Source: Hymenobacter sp. UV11 (GTDB taxonomy: Bacteria > Bacteroidota > Bacteroidia > Cytophagales > Hymenobacteraceae). Taken from it: 64,000 bases of DNA. The DNA is taken from the NCBI RefSeq assembly GCF_004684095.1, contig NZ_SRII01000007.1, forward strand, positions 62,001 through 126,000. Direction: 5' to 3'. The notes beneath the pieces are model-generated. The model searched no databases and was not told the DNA's origin. It was given only the letters and a program-made list of their open reading frames with translations. Below, in pieces: positions 1 through 7,753 of this stretch. The position numbers and the translations under genes were made by a program. Position 1 is the first letter of the stretch. Every line of letters begins with the position of its first letter.

Positions 1-111
1 GGTCACGGGAAAAATGAGGGTAATGCGGCCGGCTCGCCAGAGCCGGCCCGGCGTGAGAAATAGGCAGTGCCGGCCGTAAAGGTCGGCACTACTGCCGGCT
101 TCTTACGCAAA

Positions 112-134
112 AAGCCCCGCCGGGGGCGGGGCTT
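112..134 (-). terminator. Rho-independent terminator of the small peptide gene
   Basis: Ten-base arms at 112-121 and 125-134 (AAGCCCCGCC and its complement) form a tight GC hairpin with a 3-base loop. On the minus strand it is followed by five T residues. It lies about 30 bases beyond the stop codon of the 45-aa ORF, which supports that ORF being a real transcription unit. Confidence 0.65.
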
Positions 135-164
135 CGGGCAACGGTATGGTGGGAACCTGAACAG

Positions 165-302
165 TTAGAGGTAGTAATGGTCCTCTTCGCCGTGCAGGTT
201 GAAGGTCAGGTTGAGGGTAGCCAGCTGCGCCCTCAGGTAGCGGAGCGAGCCCAGGCCGCCAAGCAACAGCAGCAGCGAGGGTAGGGCAGTAGTCTTTTTC
301 AT
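165..302 (-). CDS. Small 45-aa hydrophobic or secreted peptide
   Basis: The frame opens with ATG at 302 and ends with TAA at 165, giving 45 residues. The N-terminus is MKKTT followed by a run of Leu and Gly (residues 7-19), like a Sec signal peptide or single membrane helix. The C-terminal half is short and polar and ends in HYYL. A TATCTTTG element matching the Bacteroidota -7 box lies 34 bases upstream, and a good hairpin terminator follows the stop, so the gene has its own transcription unit. I recognise no family. It could be a secreted peptide or a small membrane protein. The frame is short, so the call rests mainly on the flanking promoter and terminator signals. Confidence 0.5.
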   Translation of the reverse strand: MKKTTALPSLLLLLGGLGSLRYLRAQLATLNLTFNLHGEEDHYYL

Positions 303-335
303 GAGAACTGGTGATTAAAGAATTAAAACGCAGTG

Positions 336-343
336 CAAAGATA
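336..343 (-). promoter_or_regulatory. -7 promoter element TATCTTTG
   Basis: This is an exact match to the Bacteroidota sigma consensus TAnnTTTG on the minus strand, 34 bases before the ATG of the 45-aa peptide gene. I see no clear TTG -33 box at the usual distance. Confidence 0.4.
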
Positions 344-382
344 CGCGATAGTCTCGAAATATGTTAGGCATGCCGAGTAAAT

Positions 383-449
383 GTAGGATAAGCTTTAGCT
401 TGTCCGTGGCCCGATTGTTCAACGCCGGACAAGCTAAAGCTTATCCTAC
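383..449. repeat. Perfect 24-bp inverted repeat
   Basis: Arms at 383-406 and 426-449 are exact complements around a 19-base loop. Each arm begins GTAGGATAAGC. The element starts four bases beyond the stop of the SnoaL-like gene and could act as a terminator or be a REP-type palindrome. Confidence 0.75.
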
Positions 450-452
450 CCC

Positions 453-908
453 CTAGCTCGAATGGTCGGCCACAATGACCCACTGCCCATTCAACTTTCT
501 AAAAATCAACAAAAACTGGCCCTGCGCATCGCCGGTGGCCGCGCCGGGGCGCGCCAGGTGCCAGTGGCCCACCACCTGCGCCACCTCAGTGCCCAGGGGC
601 GTGATGCGCAGCTGACTGAAATCGAGCTTACCCATCTCGGCCGCGCTGGGGTAATGCTTCTTATAATTATCGAGGGTAGGCTGCCAGCCGTAGGTAGCCC
701 CGCCCTTGCCGATGAACACCAGCGAGTCGGAGTGCCAGTAGCCGGCCATGAAGGTGGGGATGTCACCCCGGTTCCAGGCGGCCGTTTGGGTGGTGAGCAC
801 CTGGGCGATGGCCTGGCGGGGGGTAGGCGGCGCGGCCAGCGCGCAGGCAAGGGTAAGAGTCAGGAGCATGAGAGAAAAGGAAAAAATGATTTTTAACCTA
901 GTCGTCAT
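453..908 (-). CDS. Secreted SnoaL/DUF4440-like (NTF2-fold) protein
   Basis: The protein has 151 residues. The N-terminal signal peptide contains FSFSLMLLTLTLACALA, followed by a single compact domain with the NTF2/SnoaL-like pattern: a helical start (RQAIAQVLTTQTAAWNRGD), a strand with DSLVFIG, then TYGW, and a closing QGQFLLIFRK...WVIVADH strand pair. Proteins of this fold bind small hydrophobic ligands or act as simple enzymes; no substrate can be read from the sequence. The frame extends 26 codons further upstream, but those codons only translate the inverted repeat at 904-989, so I place the start at the ATG at 908. The gene stands alone, with palindromic elements on both sides. Confidence 0.75.
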   Translation of the reverse strand: MTTRLKIIFSFSLMLLTLTLACALAAPPTPRQAIAQVLTTQTAAWNRGDIPTFMAGYWHSDSLVFIGKGGATYGWQPTLDNYKKHYPSAAEMGKLDFSQLRITPLGTEVAQVVGHWHLARPGAATGDAQGQFLLIFRKLNGQWVIVADHSS

Positions 909-989
909 GGCGAGCCTGCGAAGCAATCGCCCCAGAACGAAACCCACCCGACTCGTTCTGGGGCGATTGCTTCGCAGGCTCGCCATGAC
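904..989. repeat. REP-like perfect 37-bp inverted repeat
   Basis: Arms at 904-940 and 953-989 are exact complements with a 12-base loop. The outer end reads GTCATGGCGAGC and the inner part resembles the 45579 element (CGTTCTGGGGCGATTGC). It overlaps the first codons of the SnoaL-like gene and separates it from mtgA. Confidence 0.85.
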
Positions 990-1011
990 AGGCGAATTCT
1001 GTTGTTAAACG

Positions 1012-1773
1012 CTAGCGGTTCAGCAAGGTAGCCACGTAGGCGGTGCCGCCCAGCGCCCGCATGTTGCGCAGCACGCGCAGCTGCTTGGCGCGCGCCTGCG
1101 GCCCCGGCTGCCCTGCCCGGAAGCGCAGCGGATTGGGCAGCACGCCGGCCAGCAGGGCGGCTTCGGGGGCGCTCAGGTCGCGGGCCGACTTGTGGAAATA
1201 GCGCTGGCTGGCGGCTTCCACGCCGAAGGTGCAGTCGCCCATCTCGGCCACGCTCAAATACATTTCCATAATGCGGCGCTTGCTCCACAGCAGCTCGATG
1301 AGCACCGTGAAGTACGCCTCAGCGGCCTTGCGCACATAGGAGCGACCCTGCCAGAGAAACACGTTTTTGGCCACCTGCTGTGAGATGGTGGAGCCGCCGC
1401 GCACGGGCTTGCCCTCGGCGCGGTGCCAGTTGTACTGTGCCGCCCGCCACATGCCATCCACATCGAAGCCGTGGTGCACCAGAAACCGCTGGTCCTCGGC
1501 CGCTACCACGGCCAGCGGCACGCTGGGCGCCACCTCATCGAGCGAGGTGAAGTTGTAGCGGGCGTGGCGCGGGTCGGCCTGAATGCCGATGTAGCCCAGG
1601 CCCACCGGCGCGTGGGCGCGGCGGTCGAGCATGAGCCAGGTGGCGGGCGGCGCCAGCCAGCGATACAGCAGCACCCAGGTCACGGTGAGCAAAAACAGCG
1701 CGGCCACGGTTTGCAGCGCCATGCGCAACACCGTGCGCCAGGAGGGTAGGAGAGATTGAATAGACTGCGCCAC
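1012..1773 (-). CDS. mtgA: Monofunctional peptidoglycan glycosyltransferase MtgA
   Basis: This 253-residue protein polymerises lipid II into glycan strands at the outer face of the inner membrane. A short cytoplasmic N-terminus is followed by one membrane helix (about residues 17-37). The GT51 motifs occur in order: AAEDQRFLVHHG with catalytic Glu93, GGSTISQQ (126-133), RKAAEAYF with the second catalytic Glu152, and KRRIMEMYLS (165-174). Length and motif spacing match MtgA, and there is no transpeptidase domain. It lies 14 bases downstream of the APP1-like gene on the same strand, so the two are probably co-transcribed. The identification is secure. Confidence 0.95.
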   Translation of the reverse strand: MAQSIQSLLPSWRTVLRMALQTVAALFLLTVTWVLLYRWLAPPATWLMLDRRAHAPVGLGYIGIQADPRHARYNFTSLDEVAPSVPLAVVAAEDQRFLVHHGFDVDGMWRAAQYNWHRAEGKPVRGGSTISQQVAKNVFLWQGRSYVRKAAEAYFTVLIELLWSKRRIMEMYLSVAEMGDCTFGVEAASQRYFHKSARDLSAPEAALLAGVLPNPLRFRAGQPGPQARAKQLRVLRNMRALGGTAYVATLLNR

Positions 1774-1787
1774 GGGGCAAAATTAGG

Positions 1788-2924
1788 TTAGCCGTGCACT
1801 GCGCGCACTTTCGTCAGTCCTTCGGCCGTGATAAAGCCGTGGGCGGCGGCGTGGGTGGCGGCGGTCAGGTAGTCGGGCACCAGCAGCAGCTCTACCCCTG
1901 TGTCGTGGTGCAGCGCTTCGGCAATGGGGGCCACGCGGCTGGCCCGGCCGGGCACGCCCACATCGCGGATGTACACCACCCGAATGCGCCCCGGATGCGT
2001 GCGCACCACCTCGGCGTAGATGTCGGGGTCCTGCTGCCCGCTGTCGCCGAGCAGGATAAACGGCAGGTCGGGATAAGTGTCGAGTATCTGGTTGATTTCC
2101 TTGAGCTTGTGCCCGTGGTGGGGCGACGATTGCGGCGTGCGGCCCTCCGAGCCGGGCGTGCGGCCGAGCAGCGTTTCGCGCAGCAGCAGCGGGCCGGGCG
2201 GCACGCCTTGCAGGCGCAGAAAGTCGTCGAGCACGTCGTACAGATTCCAAGGCGAGGAGCTGACGTAGAAGAACGGGTTGTCGGGCCGGCCGCTCTGCCC
2301 ATACAGCAACGCCTGGTAAAAGGTAGCTACCCCCGCCAGCGTCTCGTGCGAGTAAGCATTGCGCAGCAGCACCGTGCGCAGCATGCGCAGCAGGTGGGTG
2401 GCCTTAGTGACAATAACGGTGTCGTCGAGGTCCGAAATTACCCCGAACTCGGCCGTGGGCGGCGGAATGAGTACCTGCGCCACGCCCTCCACCTGGCCCA
2501 GCAGCCCTCGAAACCGCTGCGGCAGCTTGCTGAGCCGCACCGGCACCGGGTGCCACAGGTAGTCCACGGCCGGCGGCAGCGCGGGCGGGTCGAGGCGCAG
2601 CGTAAAGTAGCCGGTGGAGCCGGTGGTCACGGGTAGGTCGAGGTGGTTGGGTAAGGAGATAACCACTTCGGCCCCCGGTATTTCGCGGCTGTTGAAGCGC
2701 CGGTACATCGCCTGGAAATTGCGCCACGGCGAGTCGGCGTCGGTTTGGGGCGTGAGGCCGCGGTCGGCCAGCAGGCGGCCTTTCACATAGAAGCGGTGCG
2801 GCGTGCCGTAGCTGCGGTACACGTCGAGGTGCAGCGGGCGCAAGCGCCCCAGCCGCGCCGCCACGCGCGTAATGGCCGCATCGACCCATTCCCAGCCATC
2901 GGCTAACCATTGCCCTGCATCCAT
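1788..2924 (-). CDS. App1-type phosphatidate phosphatase (DUF2183), HAD-like
   Basis: The protein has 378 residues. The C-terminal half has the App1/DUF2183 catalytic pattern: GVISDLDDTV (161-170), a DxDxT-type phosphatase box; FFYVSSSPWNLYD (218-230); HGHKLKEI around 270; and LLGDSGQQDPDIY (291-303), the last acidic motif. The N-terminal half (about 30-155) is the beta-rich region usual before this domain. Yeast App1 dephosphorylates phosphatidic acid; many bacteria carry the family with unknown substrate. No signal peptide is visible. It is the first gene of a probable two-gene unit with mtgA. A TAGGTTTG box ends four bases before the ATG, which would imply a leaderless transcript or a slightly later true start. 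Confidence 0.88.
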   Translation of the reverse strand: MDAGQWLADGWEWVDAAITRVAARLGRLRPLHLDVYRSYGTPHRFYVKGRLLADRGLTPQTDADSPWRNFQAMYRRFNSREIPGAEVVISLPNHLDLPVTTGSTGYFTLRLDPPALPPAVDYLWHPVPVRLSKLPQRFRGLLGQVEGVAQVLIPPPTAEFGVISDLDDTVIVTKATHLLRMLRTVLLRNAYSHETLAGVATFYQALLYGQSGRPDNPFFYVSSSPWNLYDVLDDFLRLQGVPPGPLLLRETLLGRTPGSEGRTPQSSPHHGHKLKEINQILDTYPDLPFILLGDSGQQDPDIYAEVVRTHPGRIRVVYIRDVGVPGRASRVAPIAEALHHDTGVELLLVPDYLTAATHAAAHGFITAEGLTKVRAVHG

Positions 2925-2928
2925 CCGG

Positions 2929-2936
2929 CAAACCTA
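2929..2936 (-). promoter_or_regulatory. -7 element TAGGTTTG directly before the APP1-like gene
   Basis: Exact TAnnTTTG match on the minus strand, four bases from the ATG at 2924, with a TTG 16 bases further upstream. If used, the mRNA would begin at or next to the start codon. Confidence 0.35.
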
Positions 2937-3011
2937 CGGCGGATGGAGGTTTCAACCGACACCGCCTTCCGGCTGAATTTTGCGTAGAAGGCACCTTTCC
3001 CCGCCCTTCCC

Positions 3012-4130
3012 ATGACCGCTACCCACGCCCTACCCCGCCCAAAAACCCGCAAGAAAAGCCTACCCCCCATCCACGAGCTGGCCGCCCACGAGCTCTACAA
3101 AGACCCCGCCCGGCAGGCCGAGCTGGCGGGCCTGCGCTACGCCACCGACGCCGGCCCCGGCCTGCGCCGCGAGGCCCACGGCCAGGACGAGTTCGTGTAT
3201 TTCAATGCCAAAGGCGAAAAAATCGAGGACGAAAAAACGCTGGCCCGCATCCACAGCTTTGTGATTCCGCCGGCCTGGACGGACGTGTGGATTGCGCCCA
3301 ACCCCAGCTTTCACCTCCAGGTGACGGGCCACGACGCGGCCGGCCGCAAGCAGTACCGCTACCACCCGGCCTGGGATGCGGCCCGCTCGCTTACCAAGTT
3401 TTCGCGGCTGCTGGCGTTTGGCCAGAAGCTGGGTGAGCTGCGCGCCCAGCTGCGCAAGGACCTGGCCCGCCCGGCCCTCGACCGCGACAAGGTGGTGGCG
3501 CTAGTACTCACGCTCATGGACCAGTCATTTATCCGCATCGGCAACGAGGAATACGCCAAGAAAAACAAGAGCTACGGCCTCACCACGCTGCTCGATAAGC
3601 ACGCGCAAATAGAGGGTAGCGACGTGCGCTTCGCCTTCGTGGGTAAGAAGGGGGTAGCGCACGACGTCACCATTCACGACCGCAAGCTGGCCGGCCTGGT
3701 GCGCAAGTGCAAGGAGATTCCGGGCCAGCACCTGTTCCAGTTCTACGGCGCCGATGGCCAGCGCCACCCCCTGGAATCGGGCCACGTGAACGACTACCTG
3801 CACCAGCACACTGGCATTGCGCTCTCAGCCAAAGACTTTCGTACCTGGGGCGGCACCGTGAAAATGGTGGAGTGCCTCGAACACGCGCTAAAGGGCGACG
3901 TCGAGCTGGCGCCCGAAAAAGCCATCCGCCAGGCTACCAAGGAGGTCGCTTCCAACCTGGGCAATACGCCCACGGTATGCTCCAAGTACTACATTCACCC
4001 GCAGGTGACGGAGCTATTCAAGTCGGGCCGCCTCATTGAGTACCTGCGCCGCCACGATGCCGACCCCCAGGACCAAGATGCCCTGTCGCCCACCGAGCAC
4101 CTAGTGCTGGAAATGCTGGCGGAGGTGTAA
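3012..4130 (+). CDS. DNA topoisomerase IB (poxvirus type)
   Basis: This 372-residue type IB topoisomerase relaxes supercoils through a 3'-phosphotyrosyl intermediate. The small N-terminal domain contains VYFNAKGEKI and the SFVIPPAWTDVWI segment typical of bacterial TopIB. The catalytic domain shows Arg175 in SFIRIGNEEYA, Lys212/213 in GKKG, Arg277 in KDFRTWGGT, and the nucleophile in CSKYYIHP, where Tyr327 fits the family position (usually CRKSYIHP). Length is normal. The gene is divergent from the APP1-like gene with an 87-base gap and convergent with the next lipoprotein gene across a long palindrome. Confidence 0.95.
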   Translation: MTATHALPRPKTRKKSLPPIHELAAHELYKDPARQAELAGLRYATDAGPGLRREAHGQDEFVYFNAKGEKIEDEKTLARIHSFVIPPAWTDVWIAPNPSFHLQVTGHDAAGRKQYRYHPAWDAARSLTKFSRLLAFGQKLGELRAQLRKDLARPALDRDKVVALVLTLMDQSFIRIGNEEYAKKNKSYGLTTLLDKHAQIEGSDVRFAFVGKKGVAHDVTIHDRKLAGLVRKCKEIPGQHLFQFYGADGQRHPLESGHVNDYLHQHTGIALSAKDFRTWGGTVKMVECLEHALKGDVELAPEKAIRQATKEVASNLGNTPTVCSKYYIHPQVTELFKSGRLIEYLRRHDADPQDQDALSPTEHLVLEMLAEV

Positions 4131-4138
4131 AGCCGTCT

Positions 4139-4260
4139 GTCATTGCGAGCGCAACGAAGTGGAGCGCGGCAATCTTTCCTTCACGTTTGGATTACTAATC
4201 TACTGAAGCGAACGACCAAGGAAAGATTGCCGCGCTCCACTTCGTTGCGCTCGCAATGAC
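4139..4260. repeat. REP-like perfect 43-bp inverted repeat
   Basis: Arms at 4139-4181 and 4218-4260 are exact complements around a 36-base centre. The outer end reads GTCATTGCGAGCGCAACG. It lies between the convergent topoisomerase and lipoprotein genes and belongs to the same family as the element at 45579. Confidence 0.9.
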
Positions 4261-4266
4261 AAGTGG

Positions 4267-5907
4267 TTACTCATCCGTGAGCCGGTTGTAGATATCAAAC
4301 TGCTCCTTTTTCTTGGTCGGGGCGGGGGTATTAAGTGTGCCGTTTGACTCGGGCTCGTAGCGTAGGCGACGGTGCGAGGTGGCGCGCAGCACATCCTCGC
4401 CTGCCCCGGCGTGAATCACGATTTTGAGGCCGTGGCCGGTCAGTTCAAATGTGTCGTTGCTGCCCAGGCCTTCGAGGGTGAGGCGGTTGGTTTCGCGGGT
4501 GTAGAAGGTGCGCTGGTAGAAGAGCGAGTCGGCCCCGAGCGTGCGGTTATACACGCGCACGGTGGTCGAGTCGGGGGTGCGGGCCACGGCGAAGTAGTCG
4601 GGCAGCTCGGTGCCGGCCACCACGGGGCGCTCGGCTTTCAGCTCGTAGTAGCGCTCGGCCACGCCGGGCAGGGCATCGCGCCGGGCTTGCAGGTCGCGCA
4701 GGAGGGTAGGGCCCTCAATAGCATGCACGGCGGGCGGCAGCTGGTGCACGGCGCGGGCCAGGGTCGAGTCGGGCAGCTGGGCCTGCACGTAGCGGCCGGC
4801 CGCCACAAAGTCGCGCCGGGTCAACGCATTCAGGCCGCGCTGGTCTACGTGGCGGCCCTGGCCGATGAGGGCCGGCAGGTCGTGGTACTGGCGCTTGAAC
4901 GTGACGAGGTGGCGCACCAGAAACTTGCGCGTCATCAGCCACGGTACTACCCCGTCCGACATGCGGAAGAATGCCTGGTCGCGGTCCTTGGGCACCGCCA
5001 CAAACACCCTGCCGCCGGGCCGCTGCGGGTTAGGCACTTCGCCCCACTGCCACTGGCCCGAGTGGCGGTCCCAGTCGCCGATGAGTAAGTCGAGCAGGCG
5101 CGCGCGCAGCAGCGCCGGCTGGTCGGGGCGGTTGCGCGGGTCGGCGTAGAGGTGCTGGCGCATGTCCTCATCGTCGATAAACTTCTGCGCCTCCGGCACG
5201 AGCGGCGAGCTTACTTCCTCGCCGGTATATTTTTCTTCCAGCAGCACCAGCTTGCCACGCAGGCGCTCGTTGGCCTCGGCCGAGCCCAGGTTATCGGTAT
5301 CGCTGGGCACGTACAGAATGCGCGGATGCGTGTGCGGCACCCCCAGCTGCTGGGCCAGCGGCGACACTACCAGCGCCCCGTAGGGGTTACCGGCCGAGGT
5401 ACCATCGCGCAAGCCATTGGCCAGAAAGGTCTTCTGGTAAAATTTTGGTAAAATTCGCGCCGGGTCCTTATCGAGCGAGCGAATGACGAAGAGCCGGCCG
5501 TCATTCGCCTTTAGCGTGAGGCTCGTGCTCTGGAAGCCACCCCCTAGCTTGGTTGCCGTGAGCGGCCCTGCCGCGGGCACGGCCGAGGCCAGGCGCAGCA
5601 CCGGCACCTGCACCGGCGCCGCCCACACCGCCCGGTGGTGCGGCCCCATAAAGGCCTTGTAGAGCCCGCTGTGCTGGTTGTACTGCCGGCCGGCGGTAGC
5701 CCACACGCTATCGGGGGGGGTAGGGCGCTGGCCCGCCGCGGCGGGCAGCCGGGCATCGGGCTGGAAAAAATGGCGCCGGGCACACCCCGCGCTCAAGCCT
5801 ATCATCAGGCCCCCAGAAAGTAATAATATAGTAACAGTGCGCAAAACGGACCGGAATAACGGGTGCAAGGCGGCAAAAGCCAATCCAGGGCTTCTAACGT
5901 AGCTCAA
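4267..5907 (-). CDS. Lipoprotein with kinase-like catalytic motifs (paralogue A)
   Basis: The protein has 546 residues with a hydrophobic segment and lipobox LSAGC (Cys42), so it is predicted to be membrane-anchored outside the cytoplasm. The core shows a pattern I read as an atypical kinase fold (HipA/FAM20-like): a basic strand VIRSLDKD (141-148), a LLEEKY segment (222-227), a catalytic-loop-like LLIGDWDRHSGQW (274-286, Asp280), and PKDRDQAFFR (306-315) as a possible metal-binding motif. The C-terminal part (about 430-520) is beta-rich. The family is common in Bacteroidota but I know of no assigned function, so the kinase idea is inference. Its divergent neighbour is a clear paralogue. Unlike that copy, this one keeps the D-R-H of the loop. 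Confidence 0.75.
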   Translation of the reverse strand: MSYVRSPGLAFAALHPLFRSVLRTVTILLLSGGLMIGLSAGCARRHFFQPDARLPAAAGQRPTPPDSVWATAGRQYNQHSGLYKAFMGPHHRAVWAAPVQVPVLRLASAVPAAGPLTATKLGGGFQSTSLTLKANDGRLFVIRSLDKDPARILPKFYQKTFLANGLRDGTSAGNPYGALVVSPLAQQLGVPHTHPRILYVPSDTDNLGSAEANERLRGKLVLLEEKYTGEEVSSPLVPEAQKFIDDEDMRQHLYADPRNRPDQPALLRARLLDLLIGDWDRHSGQWQWGEVPNPQRPGGRVFVAVPKDRDQAFFRMSDGVVPWLMTRKFLVRHLVTFKRQYHDLPALIGQGRHVDQRGLNALTRRDFVAAGRYVQAQLPDSTLARAVHQLPPAVHAIEGPTLLRDLQARRDALPGVAERYYELKAERPVVAGTELPDYFAVARTPDSTTVRVYNRTLGADSLFYQRTFYTRETNRLTLEGLGSNDTFELTGHGLKIVIHAGAGEDVLRATSHRRLRYEPESNGTLNTPAPTKKKEQFDIYNRLTDE

Positions 5908-6050
5908 TCGGAAAGGATAGGTCCTATTTTGATAGTTAAGCCAGCAACCCCACCGGCCTGGCCTGCGCTATACGGGGGTAGGCGGCTGCCTACTCATTTC
6001 TATTGTCCTATCCAGAAGGAAGGCAGCCAGCGGCTACCTTCGGTGTATCC

Positions 6051-7685
6051 GTGTTACTATTTGTTAAAGGGTTGGGAAGAAGTACCAGGTGGACCTTGCT
6101 GGCCGCCTTGGGGTGGCTGCTGGGCGGCTGCGCCGAGCCGGCCCGGCCTACGCCCGGCGAGGGCGGCCCGGTATTCAGCGCCGATTCGAGCGCGGTGCGC
6201 GTGGCGGCCGGGGCGCACTACGCCTGGCGCGGCTGGTGGTGGCAGCACCTGTGGGGCCGCCACTACCGCCCCCTGTGGGCTACCCCCGTCACGGTGCCCG
6301 TGCTGCGCCTGGGCGCGGTGGGCCTCACACCCATTAAGGCGGGCGGCAGCTTCCAGACCAACTCCCTGCACGTGCGCTCGCCCGATGGTCGCGATTTTGT
6401 GCTGCGCTCGGTTGATAAAGATTTGAGCCGCAACGTAAAAGCCAATTGGCTGGCCCGTGCCGCGGCCCCCGTGCTGCGCGACCAAACCTGCGCCGCGCCG
6501 CCCTACGGCGCCTACGTGGCCGCCCGGCTGGCCCGCGCCGCCGGCGTGTTTCATACCAACCCGCGCCTGGTGTACCTGCTGCCCGATACCCTGCTGGGAA
6601 AGTGGTGTAGCCGCTTTACCCCTGCGCTGTACCTGCTAGAAGAGCGGCCCGACCACGACCAGCGCCACGCCGTGAGCTTTGGCGGCGCCGCCGAGGTGGT
6701 GGGCTCTGAGAATATGCTGCGCCAGGTGCTGAGTAGCCCGGCGGCCCACCTGGCGCCCCACGCGTTTCTGCGCGCGCGGCTGCTCGACTTGCTGGTGGGC
6801 GACTGGAGCCGCCGCGCCGACCAGTGGCGCTGGGCCGCGTTTGCGGGGGTAGGCGGCCGGGTGTTTCGGCCCATTCCGCGCGACCGCGACCAGGCGTTTT
6901 TTCGCTTCGATGATGGGTGGCTCACGCGCCTGATTTCCTGGTTCCGGCCCCGCTACCAGACCTTCAACCCCGACCTCGTGCCCGCCGATGTGGGCCCGCT
7001 CACCACCACGGCCCGCGCCCTCGACCATACCGCTCTGGCCCTGCTGCCCGAGGCCGCCTTCGTGGCCGAGGCCGACTCGCTGCGCCGCCGCCTGCCCGAT
7101 GCCGTGCTGGCCGAGGCCCTGCAAAGCGTGCCCGCCGAGGTGCGCGCCCGTATGACCCGCGAGCTGCTGCCCGCCCTGCGCGCGCGCCGCGACGCCCTGC
7201 CCGCCGTGGCCCGCCGCTACTACCAGGTGCTGCAAGAAGCCGCCGTGGTCACCGGCACCGATGCCGCCGAGCACTTTGAGCTTATGGGCCTGAGGCCCGG
7301 CCAGCTGCGGCTGCGCGTGTTTGCCCGCCGCCCGGCGCGGCCCGACAGCCTAGTGGGCGAGCAGCTCTACGACGTGCGGCGCACCACGCGGCTCTCCATC
7401 TACGGGCTGGGTGGCAAGGATGCGTTTACGCTGCGCGGGCGGCTGGCGCCCGGCTTTGGGGTGCACCTGCACGGCGGGGCGGGGCGCAACGTGTTTTTGC
7501 AGGAAGACATTATGCAGGCTGCCGACACGGGCTTCACCATTTACCCTGGCCCGGCCGACGACCTGGTGCAGGTGAGCCATACCGTGCGCGTGGTGCCCGG
7601 TTCTCCGGCGCCCGCCACGGCCGCCGCCTGGGTGGCCAGCCAGTACCGCTTGCAGCTGGGCAGCCGCCGCGAAGAGGTAGAGTAG
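6051..7685 (+). CDS. Lipoprotein paralogue B with degenerate kinase-like loop
   Basis: Same architecture and order of motifs as the divergent gene at 4267-5907: lipobox LLGGC, GGSFQTNSL, VLRSVDKD, PYGAYVAARLA, YLLEE, LLDLLVGDW, IPRDRDQAFFRFDDG, and the beta-rich tail. The main difference is in the loop, where paralogue A has GDWDRHSGQW and this copy has GDWSRRADQW, losing the putative catalytic Asp and the His. The start is uncertain: the frame is open from TTG 6003, but a signal peptide fits best with GTG 6051 (used here) or TTG 6072. No ATG precedes the lipobox. Function unknown; it may be a pseudo-enzyme partner of paralogue A. Confidence 0.75.
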   Translation: MLLFVKGLGRSTRWTLLAALGWLLGGCAEPARPTPGEGGPVFSADSSAVRVAAGAHYAWRGWWWQHLWGRHYRPLWATPVTVPVLRLGAVGLTPIKAGGSFQTNSLHVRSPDGRDFVLRSVDKDLSRNVKANWLARAAAPVLRDQTCAAPPYGAYVAARLARAAGVFHTNPRLVYLLPDTLLGKWCSRFTPALYLLEERPDHDQRHAVSFGGAAEVVGSENMLRQVLSSPAAHLAPHAFLRARLLDLLVGDWSRRADQWRWAAFAGVGGRVFRPIPRDRDQAFFRFDDGWLTRLISWFRPRYQTFNPDLVPADVGPLTTTARALDHTALALLPEAAFVAEADSLRRRLPDAVLAEALQSVPAEVRARMTRELLPALRARRDALPAVARRYYQVLQEAAVVTGTDAAEHFELMGLRPGQLRLRVFARRPARPDSLVGEQLYDVRRTTRLSIYGLGGKDAFTLRGRLAPGFGVHLHGGAGRNVFLQEDIMQAADTGFTIYPGPADDLVQVSHTVRVVPGSPAPATAAAWVASQYRLQLGSRREEVE

Positions 7686-7753
7686 GGGGTAGGGGCTGCG
7701 CGTAGCGCTGCCCCACGCAAGGTACTAGCTAGGTGATTGGCATATCTTGCGGT

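Noticed and set aside
909..986. N-terminal extension of the SnoaL-like protein
   Set aside because: The 26 codons only translate a perfect palindrome; the signal peptide starts at ATG 908.
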